64,000 nt of DNA from Sphingobacterium sp. SGG-5 (GTDB taxonomy: Bacteria; Bacteroidota; Bacteroidia; Sphingobacteriales; Sphingobacteriaceae): assembly GCF_011043525.1 (NCBI RefSeq), contig NZ_JAAKGO010000009.1:1-64000 (forward strand), given 5' to 3'. Of the stretch, positions 8,619-20,697 are shown piece after piece; position 1 is the stretch's first letter, and every line of letters starts with the position of its first letter. The position numbers and the translations under genes are program-made. The notes under the pieces were generated by a model. It was given only the letters and a program-made list of their open reading frames with translations. It was not told the origin of the DNA and did no database searches.

Positions 8619-10091
8619 ATGAAAAAAACGATGAAAAAGATATATTCGATCATCAGCCTATGTCTCATGCTGCCGCTGATGCTTATTTCCTGTAAAGATG
8701 AGTTTGGGAATATTTCCTATCCCGATAGTCCAGTGGTGTTAAGTGCCAGTGCGACCGATATTGCCCTCAATGTGGCTGCACCGGAAGGTGACGCGGTAAA
8801 GTTCAGCTGGACGCCGGGCTCTAATTTTGGTTCGAACGCTGCGGTTCGTTATATCTTTGAACTGGCTCCGAAGGGCAGCAATTTTGAGGATGCTGTAGTT
8901 ACCGAGTTGGAAAAGGGTAATACAGCGGTCATTTATCGGTCAGGACAGCTGAATAAACTGCTGTTGGAGGAATTTGGTGTTGCACCTGCCTCTACAGTAG
9001 ATCTGGACATACGTGTGACGGCATACGTACAGGCTGAAGGTATCGCTCCTCAAGTATCTGAGGTTCTTTCGGTGAAGGTGACGACCTATAAACCCATCAC
9101 GCCTACACTTTATCTGATCGGCAGTGCAACGCCGAACGGTTGGAGTGCGGACGATGCCACGAAGATGAATGTGGTACAGGGTGCTCCGGGTACCTTTATC
9201 TGGCAGGGGAATCTGACGGCCGGAGAGTATAAGTTTATCACGACTTTGGGTGAATTTGCGCCGTCTTATAATAGAGGTGACGACGATCACAGTCTGTATT
9301 TCCGGGAGTCGGGAGACGATCCGTATGATGTACCTTTCGTCGTGACGGAGGCGGGAAGTTATCAGGTAAAGGTCAATCTGATTACACTGCAGATCGATGT
9401 AGTCGAAACAGAAGGAGCAGCGTATAGCGAACTGTGGTTTGTGGGTGGGTTTACGGGTTGGTCTTTCCAACCGATGACAGTCGATGCGAACGACCCGTTT
9501 ATCTTCCGCTATCATGGTGAACTGAATTCCAGTAATGCTACTGATGAGTTTAAGATCGCTACACGGCCAGATTTTGATCCGAGTGTTGTCTTCCTGCGTC
9601 CGGAGACCAATGAACAGGGTGTGGGTGTTGACCTCCCTGTGGTGAGCTGGTCGGAGAGTGAAAACAGTGACGATTATAAATGGAAAATAGGAAATGACGT
9701 GTACAAGATCAAACTCGACCTGCGGGAGAATACCTTGGATATTGTGCCCTTTACGCCATTTGCCGATATGTATATCGTAGGTGACGCAACTCCGAGCGGA
9801 TGGGACATTGGTAATGCTACGCCTATGGTCAAAAGCTCGGATTACGTATTTACCTGGACGGGAACACTGCAGGCGGGTGAACTCAAATTCAGCTGCGATA
9901 AGCAGTCCGATTGGAACGGCGCTTGGTTCCTCGCTCCGGTCAACGGCATCGAACCGACAGGGGCGGAAGAGCCGGTACTGTTCAGTCAACCGGGATCTAA
10001 TCCGGACAATAAGTGGAAGCTTGCCTCGGCCGGTACGTACACGATTACGCTGGATCAACTGAAAGAGACGGTGATTATCCAGAAGCAGTAA
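8619..10091 (+). CDS. susE: SusE/SusF-like surface starch-binding lipoprotein
   Basis: About 490 aa from the ATG at 8619, ten bases after the susD stop; a longer frame from 8571 would overlap susD. Lipoprotein signal with LMLISCKDEFG. An N-terminal SusE domain (about 20-160) precedes three tandem binding modules that begin with YLIGSATPNGW, LWFVGGFTGW and MYIVGDATPSGW. The W-containing starts and the spacing match SusE/SusF carbohydrate-binding modules, which hold starch-like polymers at the cell surface. A long reverse-strand open frame covers this gene but is a shadow. Confidence 0.9.
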   Translation: MKKTMKKIYSIISLCLMLPLMLISCKDEFGNISYPDSPVVLSASATDIALNVAAPEGDAVKFSWTPGSNFGSNAAVRYIFELAPKGSNFEDAVVTELEKGNTAVIYRSGQLNKLLLEEFGVAPASTVDLDIRVTAYVQAEGIAPQVSEVLSVKVTTYKPITPTLYLIGSATPNGWSADDATKMNVVQGAPGTFIWQGNLTAGEYKFITTLGEFAPSYNRGDDDHSLYFRESGDDPYDVPFVVTEAGSYQVKVNLITLQIDVVETEGAAYSELWFVGGFTGWSFQPMTVDANDPFIFRYHGELNSSNATDEFKIATRPDFDPSVVFLRPETNEQGVGVDLPVVSWSESENSDDYKWKIGNDVYKIKLDLRENTLDIVPFTPFADMYIVGDATPSGWDIGNATPMVKSSDYVFTWTGTLQAGELKFSCDKQSDWNGAWFLAPVNGIEPTGAEEPVLFSQPGSNPDNKWKLASAGTYTITLDQLKETVIIQKQ

Positions 10092-10121
10092 GTAAATATT
10101 CGAGGACAAAAAGAAAGAAAA

Positions 10122-11872
10122 ATGAAAAAAATAGCTTGGGCTTTTACGATAAGTAGTATACTCCTGGTAGCCGGGTGTAAAGATTACTACGATGTAACCA
10201 ACGACCCGATCACATACGGACAGACCTATTTTAAACCGGCACTGAAGACCTATAAGGCGGTCTACAAACCTGGGGAAACTGTAAAATTCACTTTGGAGGA
10301 GGAACTTCCCGGAAATGCGACGGTGGCCTATACCCATTTGGGGGAGGTTATCAAGGAGGAGAACATGTCGGGCAATAGCTGGACATGGAAAGCGCCTGCC
10401 GATGATTTTCAGGGCTATCTGGTCTATGTGTATAGAAAGGACGATGCGGAGAAAAAACCTTTATATAGTATTGCGGTGGATGTGTCCTCCGAATGGACCA
10501 AGTTTCCACGGTATGGTTTTGTCTCGCAGTACGATCTGATGTCTGCCGATGCTATAGCGCGGAATGTAGACAACCTGAGCCGCTTTCATATCAACGGCGT
10601 GCAGTTTTACGACTGGATGCACGATCACCAAAAGCCGTTGGCTGGTTCGGTGGCAAATCCTGCCGAATCCTGGCCCGACTTGATCGGCCGCACCAATTAC
10701 AAATCCACCGTGGCCGGATATATCCAAGCGATGCACGACAAAGGGATGAAAACGATGTTCTATAACCTGCTGTTTGGTGCATTGGACAATGCCGCCAGTG
10801 ATGGTGTAGGCGAAAACTGGTACCTTTTTAAAGATCAGGAGCATCAGGAAAAAGATATGCATCCGCTGGACCCTCCCTTTCGGAGTAGTATTTATCTGAC
10901 GAATCCGGCGAATCCGGACTGGCAGACCTATATCAATAAAAGACATCAAGAGGTATACGAGGTATTCGACTTTGACGGCTTTCATATCGACCAGCTGGGA
11001 AATAGGGGCACCGTCTATGACTACGATGGAAATAGCATCGACCTGGCAGCATCGTACGGTTCGTTTATCGCTGCGACAGTGGTTAAATTTCCCGATAAAT
11101 ATCATGTGATGAATTCGGTTGCCCAATATGGGCAGGAACAATCGATAGGTCCTTCGGGAGTAGATTTTCTCTATACCGAGGTCTGGGATCCTTACAATAC
11201 GTTCGATCAGCTGACCGGAATTATCCACGACAATTATCGCTTCAGTGGGTATACCCGCAATAGTGTTCTGGCGGCCTATATGAACTATGCGAAGTCGGAT
11301 AAAGCGGGATTTATACATGAGCCGAGCGTGCTGCTTACCAACGCGGTCATCTTTGCCAACGGCGGCGCTCACTTGGAAGTCGGTGAACATTATCTGGCGA
11401 ATGAGTACTTTCCGAACAATAACCTGCGCATGAAAGGTACCTTGAAGGATAAGCTGATTACCTACTATGATTTTATGGTAGGCTATCAAAATCTGCTACG
11501 TGATGGCGGTGAAATGGTCGTGCCTTCGGTGACGGCTACAGATGTAACGCTCCATAATGGTACGGCCGTGCAGGGCGGGGTTACGGTATATGGGCGCAAA
11601 TTAGCGAATAAGGATGTGTTCCACTTCGTCAACTTTATCCACGCTACGACAATGGAATGGCGGGACGACTATGGGGTGCAGGCCGAGCCCAATCTTATAC
11701 AGGATATGGAGGTGAAAATTCCCGTCACACGGACAGTAAAGAGGGTATGGGTAGCTTCGCCCGATCAAAACGCAGGTGTGGCACAAAATATTTCGGTTAC
11801 CCAACAGGGTATGGAGATTACGGTGAAACTTCCCCAGTTAAAATACTGGGATATGGTTGTTGTTGAATACGA

Positions 11873-11876
<4 letters not shown>
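10122..11876 (+). CDS. GH66 dextranase-like endo-alpha-1,6-glucanase lipoprotein
   Basis: A 584-aa lipoprotein (LLVAGCKDYYD). After an N-terminal beta domain comes a (beta/alpha)8 barrel with the GH66 signatures: GFHIDQLG, whose Asp (about 290) fits the nucleophile, and LYTEVWDP, whose Glu (about 353) fits the acid/base. The barrel ends near the FVNF segment and a C-terminal beta domain follows. GH66 contains dextranases and cycloisomaltooligosaccharide glucanotransferases. I see no glucanotransferase-type CBM35 insertion, so hydrolysis is more likely. A surface-anchored enzyme cutting dextran before SusCD import fits the locus. Confidence 0.85.
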
Positions 11877-16535
<4,659 letters not shown>

Positions 16536-16601
16536 TTAGGACAACTTAAAAACTAAAAAAATAATGGTGAATATGGCGCTTTTTGTCTAAGTTTACCTGC
16601 C

Positions 16602-17699
16602 ATGAACATAACCGCAATAGAAATTTACCGACTGAGTATTCCGATGGAGCCCTTTGTCATTGCGACAGGGACAATGGATTATGCACAAAATACATACATC
16701 AAACTGCTAACCGATGAGGGGTTGTATGGTGTAGGAGAATGTTCGGCTTTTCCGATGATTGTCGGGGAAACCCAAAATACCTGTATCAGCGTGGCGCAGG
16801 ATTTTGCACGCCTGTGGAAAGGTAAGAATCCTTTAGCGATTGCCGATCGCCTGGCAGAACTTCATTTGTATATTGCCGGTAACGCGACCATCAAGTCAGC
16901 TTTTGATATGGCCTTATACGACTTGGCTGCAAAACATGCAAATCTTCCTTTATATAAGTTCCTGCAGGGAGAACGACGCGATATCGTCACCGATATTACA
17001 TTGGGTATTGCTGCGCCGGAAGAAATGGCGGCAAAGGCGCTACAATTTAAAGAAAGTGGTGCTTCTACCATAAAAGTCAAACTGGGAAAAAAACCTCAGG
17101 ACGATATACAGCGTATAAAAGCGATCCGTCAGGCCGTGGGTTTTGACATCGCTATACGTATCGACGCTAATCAGGGATGGTCATATGAAGAGGCTGTAGA
17201 AGCCTTGCAGGGTATGGAGGCCTATAAAATTCAATTTTGCGAGCAGCCCATGCGGACATATAACGATCATTTGTTGCCGGAACTACGTACGCAGACTATC
17301 GTACCGATCATGGCGGATGAGTCGGTATATAGCCATTGGGATGCAGAGCGCCTCTGCCGAACCGACGCTTGTGATTTCATCAATATCAAATTCTCTAAAT
17401 CATCGGGCATTTATGAAGCGCTGAAGATTCAGGAGGTGGCTGCGGAGTACAGTATCCCTTGTATGATCGGTGGAATGCTGGAAAGTCGTCTGGCGTTGGC
17501 AGCGAAAGTGCATTTCGCCTATGCGGCACCAAATGTAAAATTCTTTGATCTGGATACCTGTATGGTCGGACATCTGGAAGATCCTGTAATAGGAGGGGTG
17601 CAATACGACGGGTATCAAGTCTCGGTATCGGATGATATCGGTATCGGTGCGGATATTTCCGAGGCCTTTTTGGACCGTTGTGATAAATGGGTGATATGA
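16602..17699 (+). CDS. Enolase-superfamily dipeptide epimerase (Ala-D/L-Glu epimerase-like)
   Basis: A 365-aa cytoplasmic enzyme. Enolase-superfamily residues are visible: KxK at 158/160 (IKVKLG), the metal ligands Asp188 (IDANQGW), Glu214 (CEQP) and Asp239 (ADES), the second catalytic lysine in IKFSKSSG (about 266), and the Asp-x-Asp motif FFDLD (316/318) that in dipeptide epimerases binds the substrate ammonium group. It would epimerise the second residue of L,L-dipeptides, as in murein-peptide recycling. Exact substrate is open because the subgroup varies. It follows the glucan locus but is probably independent of it. Confidence 0.85.
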   Translation: MNITAIEIYRLSIPMEPFVIATGTMDYAQNTYIKLLTDEGLYGVGECSAFPMIVGETQNTCISVAQDFARLWKGKNPLAIADRLAELHLYIAGNATIKSAFDMALYDLAAKHANLPLYKFLQGERRDIVTDITLGIAAPEEMAAKALQFKESGASTIKVKLGKKPQDDIQRIKAIRQAVGFDIAIRIDANQGWSYEEAVEALQGMEAYKIQFCEQPMRTYNDHLLPELRTQTIVPIMADESVYSHWDAERLCRTDACDFINIKFSKSSGIYEALKIQEVAAEYSIPCMIGGMLESRLALAAKVHFAYAAPNVKFFDLDTCMVGHLEDPVIGGVQYDGYQVSVSDDIGIGADISEAFLDRCDKWVI

Positions 17700-17715
17700 T
17701 GAAAGGAGGGTAATC

Positions 17716-17820
17716 GTGAGCTGGCACATCGGTATAGCTGAGGGTATCGTTTTATTGGTTATCCTCGCGTTTCTGGTTTTCTTTTATTTGCTCTTCAGAA
17801 AGCTGCTCCGGCGGAGGTGA
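17716..17820 (+). CDS. 34-aa single-span membrane peptide, GTG start
   Basis: A small open frame starting with GTG at 17716 and ending with TGA at 17818-17820. It has a strong Shine-Dalgarno sequence (GAAAGGAGGG, 17701-17710), notable because most genes here lack one. The peptide is MSWHIGIAEG, a 17-residue hydrophobic span (IVLLVILAFLVFFYLLF), then the positively charged tail RKLLRRR, a normal N-out/C-in small membrane protein. It begins 16 bases after the epimerase stop and may be co-transcribed. I know of no function. Confidence 0.55.
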   Translation: MSWHIGIAEGIVLLVILAFLVFFYLLFRKLLRRR

Positions 17821-17848
17821 GGAGTCCCGATAATTGGGAGATATTCCC

Positions 17849-17856
17849 TACCTTTG
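17849..17856 (+). promoter_or_regulatory. Bacteroidota -7 promoter element
   Basis: TACCTTTG matches TAnnTTTG and lies 34 bases before the ATG of the deoxyhypusine-synthase homologue. I see no good -33 TTTG at the usual 19-21 bases upstream, so this is supported only by the -7 element and its position. Confidence 0.45.
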
Positions 17857-17890
17857 CATTTATATTTTTATGATTAGCTATTGATACACT

Positions 17891-18871
17891 ATGAGTACAC
17901 AAAAAGGTCCTATATCTCAATTTTTAGCGAAGAATTACCTTCATTTTAATGCTGCTGCGTTAGTAGATGCGGCAAAAGGGTACGAGACCCATCTGTTGGA
18001 AGGCGGAAAGATGTTGATTTCGCTGGGTGGCGCGATGTCCACTGCCGAATTAGGTATCTCTTTGGCGGAGATGATCCGTCAGGATAAAGTGCATATTATT
18101 TCATGTACAGGGGCCAACCTGGAAGAAGATGTGATGAACCTGGTGGCGCATTCGCATTACAAGCGTGTGCCGAATTACCGGGATCTTACGCCCGAGCAAG
18201 AGCGTGAGCTACTGGATCAGCATTATAATCGGGTGACAGATACCTGTATCCCGGAAGAGGAGGCCTTTCGTCGTCTGCAGACGCATCTGGAAGATGTATG
18301 GCATGCTGCAGAAGCAAAAGGCGAACGTTATTTGCCGCATGAATTTCTATATCAGGTGGTCAACTCGGGTGTATTGGAACAATATTATGAAATTGACCCC
18401 AAAAACTCTTGGATCGTGGCGGCTGCGGAGAAAAACTTACCAATCGTATGTCCGGGATGGGAGGACTCCACAACGGGTAATATTTTTGCTTCGAATGTGA
18501 TTAAAGGTAAACTGAAAGCGTCTACGGTGAAATCGGGTATAGAATATATGATTTATCTGACGGAATGGTACCGTGCCAATTCGGAAGGTAAAGGTGTAGG
18601 ATTTTTCCAGATTGCCGGTGGTATTTCGGGTGACTTCCCGATCTGTGTAGTACCGATGATGTATCAGGATCTGGAATGGGAGGATGTGCCTTTCTGGTCG
18701 TATTTCTGTCAGATTTCGGATTCGACAACCTCCTATGGTTCGTACTCGGGTGCAGTACCCAACGAAAAGATTACCTGGGGTAAACTGGATATCGATACGC
18801 CGAAATTTGTCATCGAGTCGGACGCAACGATTGTCGCTCCACTGGTGTTTGCCTGGGTGCTGGGACAGTAA
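17891..18871 (+). CDS. Deoxyhypusine synthase-family protein
   Basis: A 326-aa Rossmann-like protein of the deoxyhypusine/homospermidine synthase family. Early LISLGGAMSTAELG and ISCTGANLEED match the NAD-binding region. The late segment YGSYSGAVPNEKITWGKL contains the catalytic Lys (about 298) that in eukaryotic DHS forms the imine with the aminobutyl group. Bacteria lack eIF5A, so the acceptor must differ: homospermidine synthesis or an unknown amine or protein acceptor. Bacteroidota carry such homologues widely without assigned function. A terminator follows directly, so it is likely monocistronic. Confidence 0.85.
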   Translation: MSTQKGPISQFLAKNYLHFNAAALVDAAKGYETHLLEGGKMLISLGGAMSTAELGISLAEMIRQDKVHIISCTGANLEEDVMNLVAHSHYKRVPNYRDLTPEQERELLDQHYNRVTDTCIPEEEAFRRLQTHLEDVWHAAEAKGERYLPHEFLYQVVNSGVLEQYYEIDPKNSWIVAAAEKNLPIVCPGWEDSTTGNIFASNVIKGKLKASTVKSGIEYMIYLTEWYRANSEGKGVGFFQIAGGISGDFPICVVPMMYQDLEWEDVPFWSYFCQISDSTTSYGSYSGAVPNEKITWGKLDIDTPKFVIESDATIVAPLVFAWVLGQ

Positions 18872-18909
18872 GGGGCCCCTCGGGCCGGGAGGGCCCTTCA
18901 TTTTTTTTC
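18870..18909 (+). terminator. Rho-independent terminator after the DHS-family gene
   Basis: A GC-rich imperfect hairpin (AGGGGCCC at 18871-18878 against GGGCCCTT at 18891-18898, with one bulge) begins in the stop codon and is followed by eight T residues at 18901-18908. Confidence 0.75.
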
Positions 18910-19066
18910 TTGACAAAAAAAACGAAGCAAAAAAAGTCAAGGCTTGGACGGTACGACGCTAAAAACAGCCTGCTTGCCCTAAACCGATCGGAGCCATTAC
19001 GCTACGCTCCATTTTTTCGATCGTTTTTTACGGGCAGCCGACTGTTTTCTTCACGCTGCACCGTCC
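18909..19066. repeat. Large palindromic intergenic element
   Basis: A small hairpin (CTTGAC 18909-18914 / GTCAAG 18936-18941) precedes a 121-bp imperfect palindrome. The outer arms start with GGACGGTACGACGC at 18946 and end with GCTGCACCGTCC at 19066, and the pairing continues through the AAAACAG and TGCCC segments. An inner pair CGATCGGAGC / GCTCC...CGATCG follows. There is no open frame of interest. This resembles REP- or MITE-like intergenic palindromes; whether it is mobile or multicopy needs the whole genome. Confidence 0.6.
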
Positions 19067-19174
19067 TAGGCCGCTTGTTTACGGTAACGTCCTTGGCGAT
19101 GTGCAGTGGTGAGGTTTAGTAGGTAGATATTAGTATTTAGATGTTAGATTTGGTGAAAGGTGTTGTTAGTTCAT

Positions 19175-19225
19175 AGGTTACGAGGTTATAAAGTTACGGG
19201 GTTATGAGGTTATAAGGTTACGGCG
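19175..19225. repeat. Two tandem copies of a 25-26-bp GGTTA-rich repeat
   Basis: GGTTACGAGGTTATAAAGTT and GGTTATGAGGTTATAAGGTT occur back to back, each followed by ACGG. A related reverse-strand pattern (GTAACTTTGTAACTCCGTAA) stands at about 20665-20690. Probably a slippage-prone intergenic repeat of no coding value. Confidence 0.6.
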
Positions 19226-19414
19226 TTCCACGAATAGTGAAAATAAGAAAAGCAGAATCCGTACAAACACAATAAATGCTGCCTCAAAGCTTTAGCTTCG
19301 CTGAACTCCACTTTGTTCCGGTTTGGCAGTAGTAGGGGTAGTGCAATATCCGCACAAGAGCTATAGGTGTCGCCTTAGCGGGTCGCGGATAGCAGGAAGG
19401 AAGAGACATTGTAG

Positions 19415-19486
19415 CGAGCCGGTACAGCGACGAGTTTTTTGCCTATCTTTTTTGCGGAAAAAAAGTAGGAGCCCCATCGCGGCTCG
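19415..19486. repeat. Nested palindromic element upstream of the 19516 gene
   Basis: Outer arms CGAGCCG (19415-19421) and CGGCTCG (19480-19486) enclose an inner hairpin, CCTATCTTTTTTGC against GGAAAAAAAGTAGG (about 19442-19469). It ends 29 bases before the next ATG, so it could affect that gene's mRNA, but it also looks like a dispersed repeat. Confidence 0.55.
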
Positions 19487-19515
19487 AGCGATTAGTGATA
19501 AAAAGACAAACAGAG

Positions 19516-20064
19516 ATGAATACCTTATTGACAAATAATCCGGTAGCGTTACAGGCTTTGATGTCGGAAACAATTTTCTCGACGGGCTTTGTCATGCAGG
19601 ATACAGCAGTCAAACCATCCCCAAGTCAAGTTCTTGAACAAACTTCGCCTGCCGATGCCACTATGGTGCAGGAGGAGTTTGTTTACCAAGGGGATAAGTC
19701 GACAGGTGTCCTGTTTATCCTGCGTTATCCGGATTACCCTTATTTTTCGCCTCAGGCGGAAGAAGCTTTTGTCAAAACCATAGGGGCTTTGCAGCTTACT
19801 CCCGAGAATGTGGCTGTCGTCAATCTTGCCAATACACATAATCCAAATGATTTTAAACGGATTATGTCGTTCTTCGAGCCTACGAAAATCACTTTGTTAG
19901 GGGTAGAACCGGCATCTTTAAAATTACCCGCTATTGCGCACAATTCATATATGCGTGGGCGAGTTGCTACCGTGTTCAACACCTTCTCCTTCGAAGAGAT
20001 GTTTGCCGATATTAATAAGAAAAAACTGTTTTGGACAGAATTTAAATCTTTTATTCTTTCCTAA
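19516..20064 (+). CDS. Conserved-looking protein of unknown function
   Basis: A 182-aa soluble protein; I take the ATG at 19516 because the seven residues before it come from the palindromic element. It has no signal peptide or membrane span. A hydrophobic strand FILRYPDYPYFSP (about 85-98), the VAVVNLANTHNP strand and the TKITLLGVEP strand suggest an alpha/beta fold. I do not recognise the family; a DNA polymerase III psi-type role occurred to me but cannot be supported by a motif. It lies 15 bases upstream of rdgB in the same direction and is probably co-transcribed with it. Confidence 0.65.
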   Translation: MNTLLTNNPVALQALMSETIFSTGFVMQDTAVKPSPSQVLEQTSPADATMVQEEFVYQGDKSTGVLFILRYPDYPYFSPQAEEAFVKTIGALQLTPENVAVVNLANTHNPNDFKRIMSFFEPTKITLLGVEPASLKLPAIAHNSYMRGRVATVFNTFSFEEMFADINKKKLFWTEFKSFILS

Positions 20065-20079
20065 TAAAGAGATAATCAA

Positions 20080-20655
20080 ATGACTGAGCTCATATTTGCA
20101 ACAAATAATGCCCATAAGCTGGAGGAGGTACAGGCTATTATCGGTGATAAGTTTGCGATAAAGTCATTGGCCGATATAGGCTGCGAGGACGACATTCCGG
20201 AAACTGGCGAAACCTTTCAGGAGAATGCCCGGCAAAAGACGGATTATCTGTTTGCGAAATATAAGCTGGATTGCTTCGGTGACGACTCGGGTTTGGAAAT
20301 AGATGCTTTAAATGGTGAACCAGGAGTATATTCTGCACGGTATTCCGGTAGCCGTGATATGGAGAAGAATATTGATTTGGTATTGGAAAGATTGGAAGGG
20401 AAAACACATCGTGCCGCCCGTTTCAAAACGGTCATTTCTTTGTTTTTGAACGGAAAACAACACTATTTTGAGGGTGCAATTGAAGGTCGCATTATCGCGG
20501 AACGTCGTGGCGGGAAAGGTTTTGGATATGATCCGATCTTTATCCCCGAAGGCTACCAACAAACCTTTGCAGAGATGTCTGCAGAAGAAAAAAATACCAT
20601 CAGCCACCGTGCCATCGCTGTACAAAAGCTAGCAGATTTTCTCGTCAGCGGCTGA
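20080..20655 (+). CDS. rdgB: XTP/dITP pyrophosphatase (RdgB/HAM1)
   Basis: A 191-aa cytoplasmic enzyme that hydrolyses non-canonical purine NTPs (ITP, dITP, XTP) to monophosphates and prevents their incorporation into nucleic acid. Family motifs are complete: N-terminal [11 protein letters not shown] (substrate loop), [14 protein letters not shown], the metal-binding [36 protein letters not shown], and the C-terminal SHRAIA. Length is typical. Its stop lies within a small GTCAGC/GCTGAC palindrome, 42 bases from the convergent alpha-2-macroglobulin gene. Confidence 0.95.
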   Translation: MTELIFATNNAHKLEEVQAIIGDKFAIKSLADIGCEDDIPETGETFQENARQKTDYLFAKYKLDCFGDDSGLEIDALNGEPGVYSARYSGSRDMEKNIDLVLERLEGKTHRAARFKTVISLFLNGKQHYFEGAIEGRIIAERRGGKGFGYDPIFIPEGYQQTFAEMSAEEKNTISHRAIAVQKLADFLVSG

Positions 20656-20697
20656 CGTTCGTTGTAACTTTGTAACTCCGTAACTACCTAACTATTA

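Noticed and set aside
8940-10337. Reverse-strand open frame of 465 codons
   Set aside because: It lies antisense to the well-supported SusE gene and runs past its end. The translation is rich in Arg, His and Ile with no domain, as expected of a shadow frame.
10461-11489. Reverse-strand open frame of 342 codons
   Set aside because: Antisense to the GH66 gene with intact catalytic motifs; its composition is that of a shadow.
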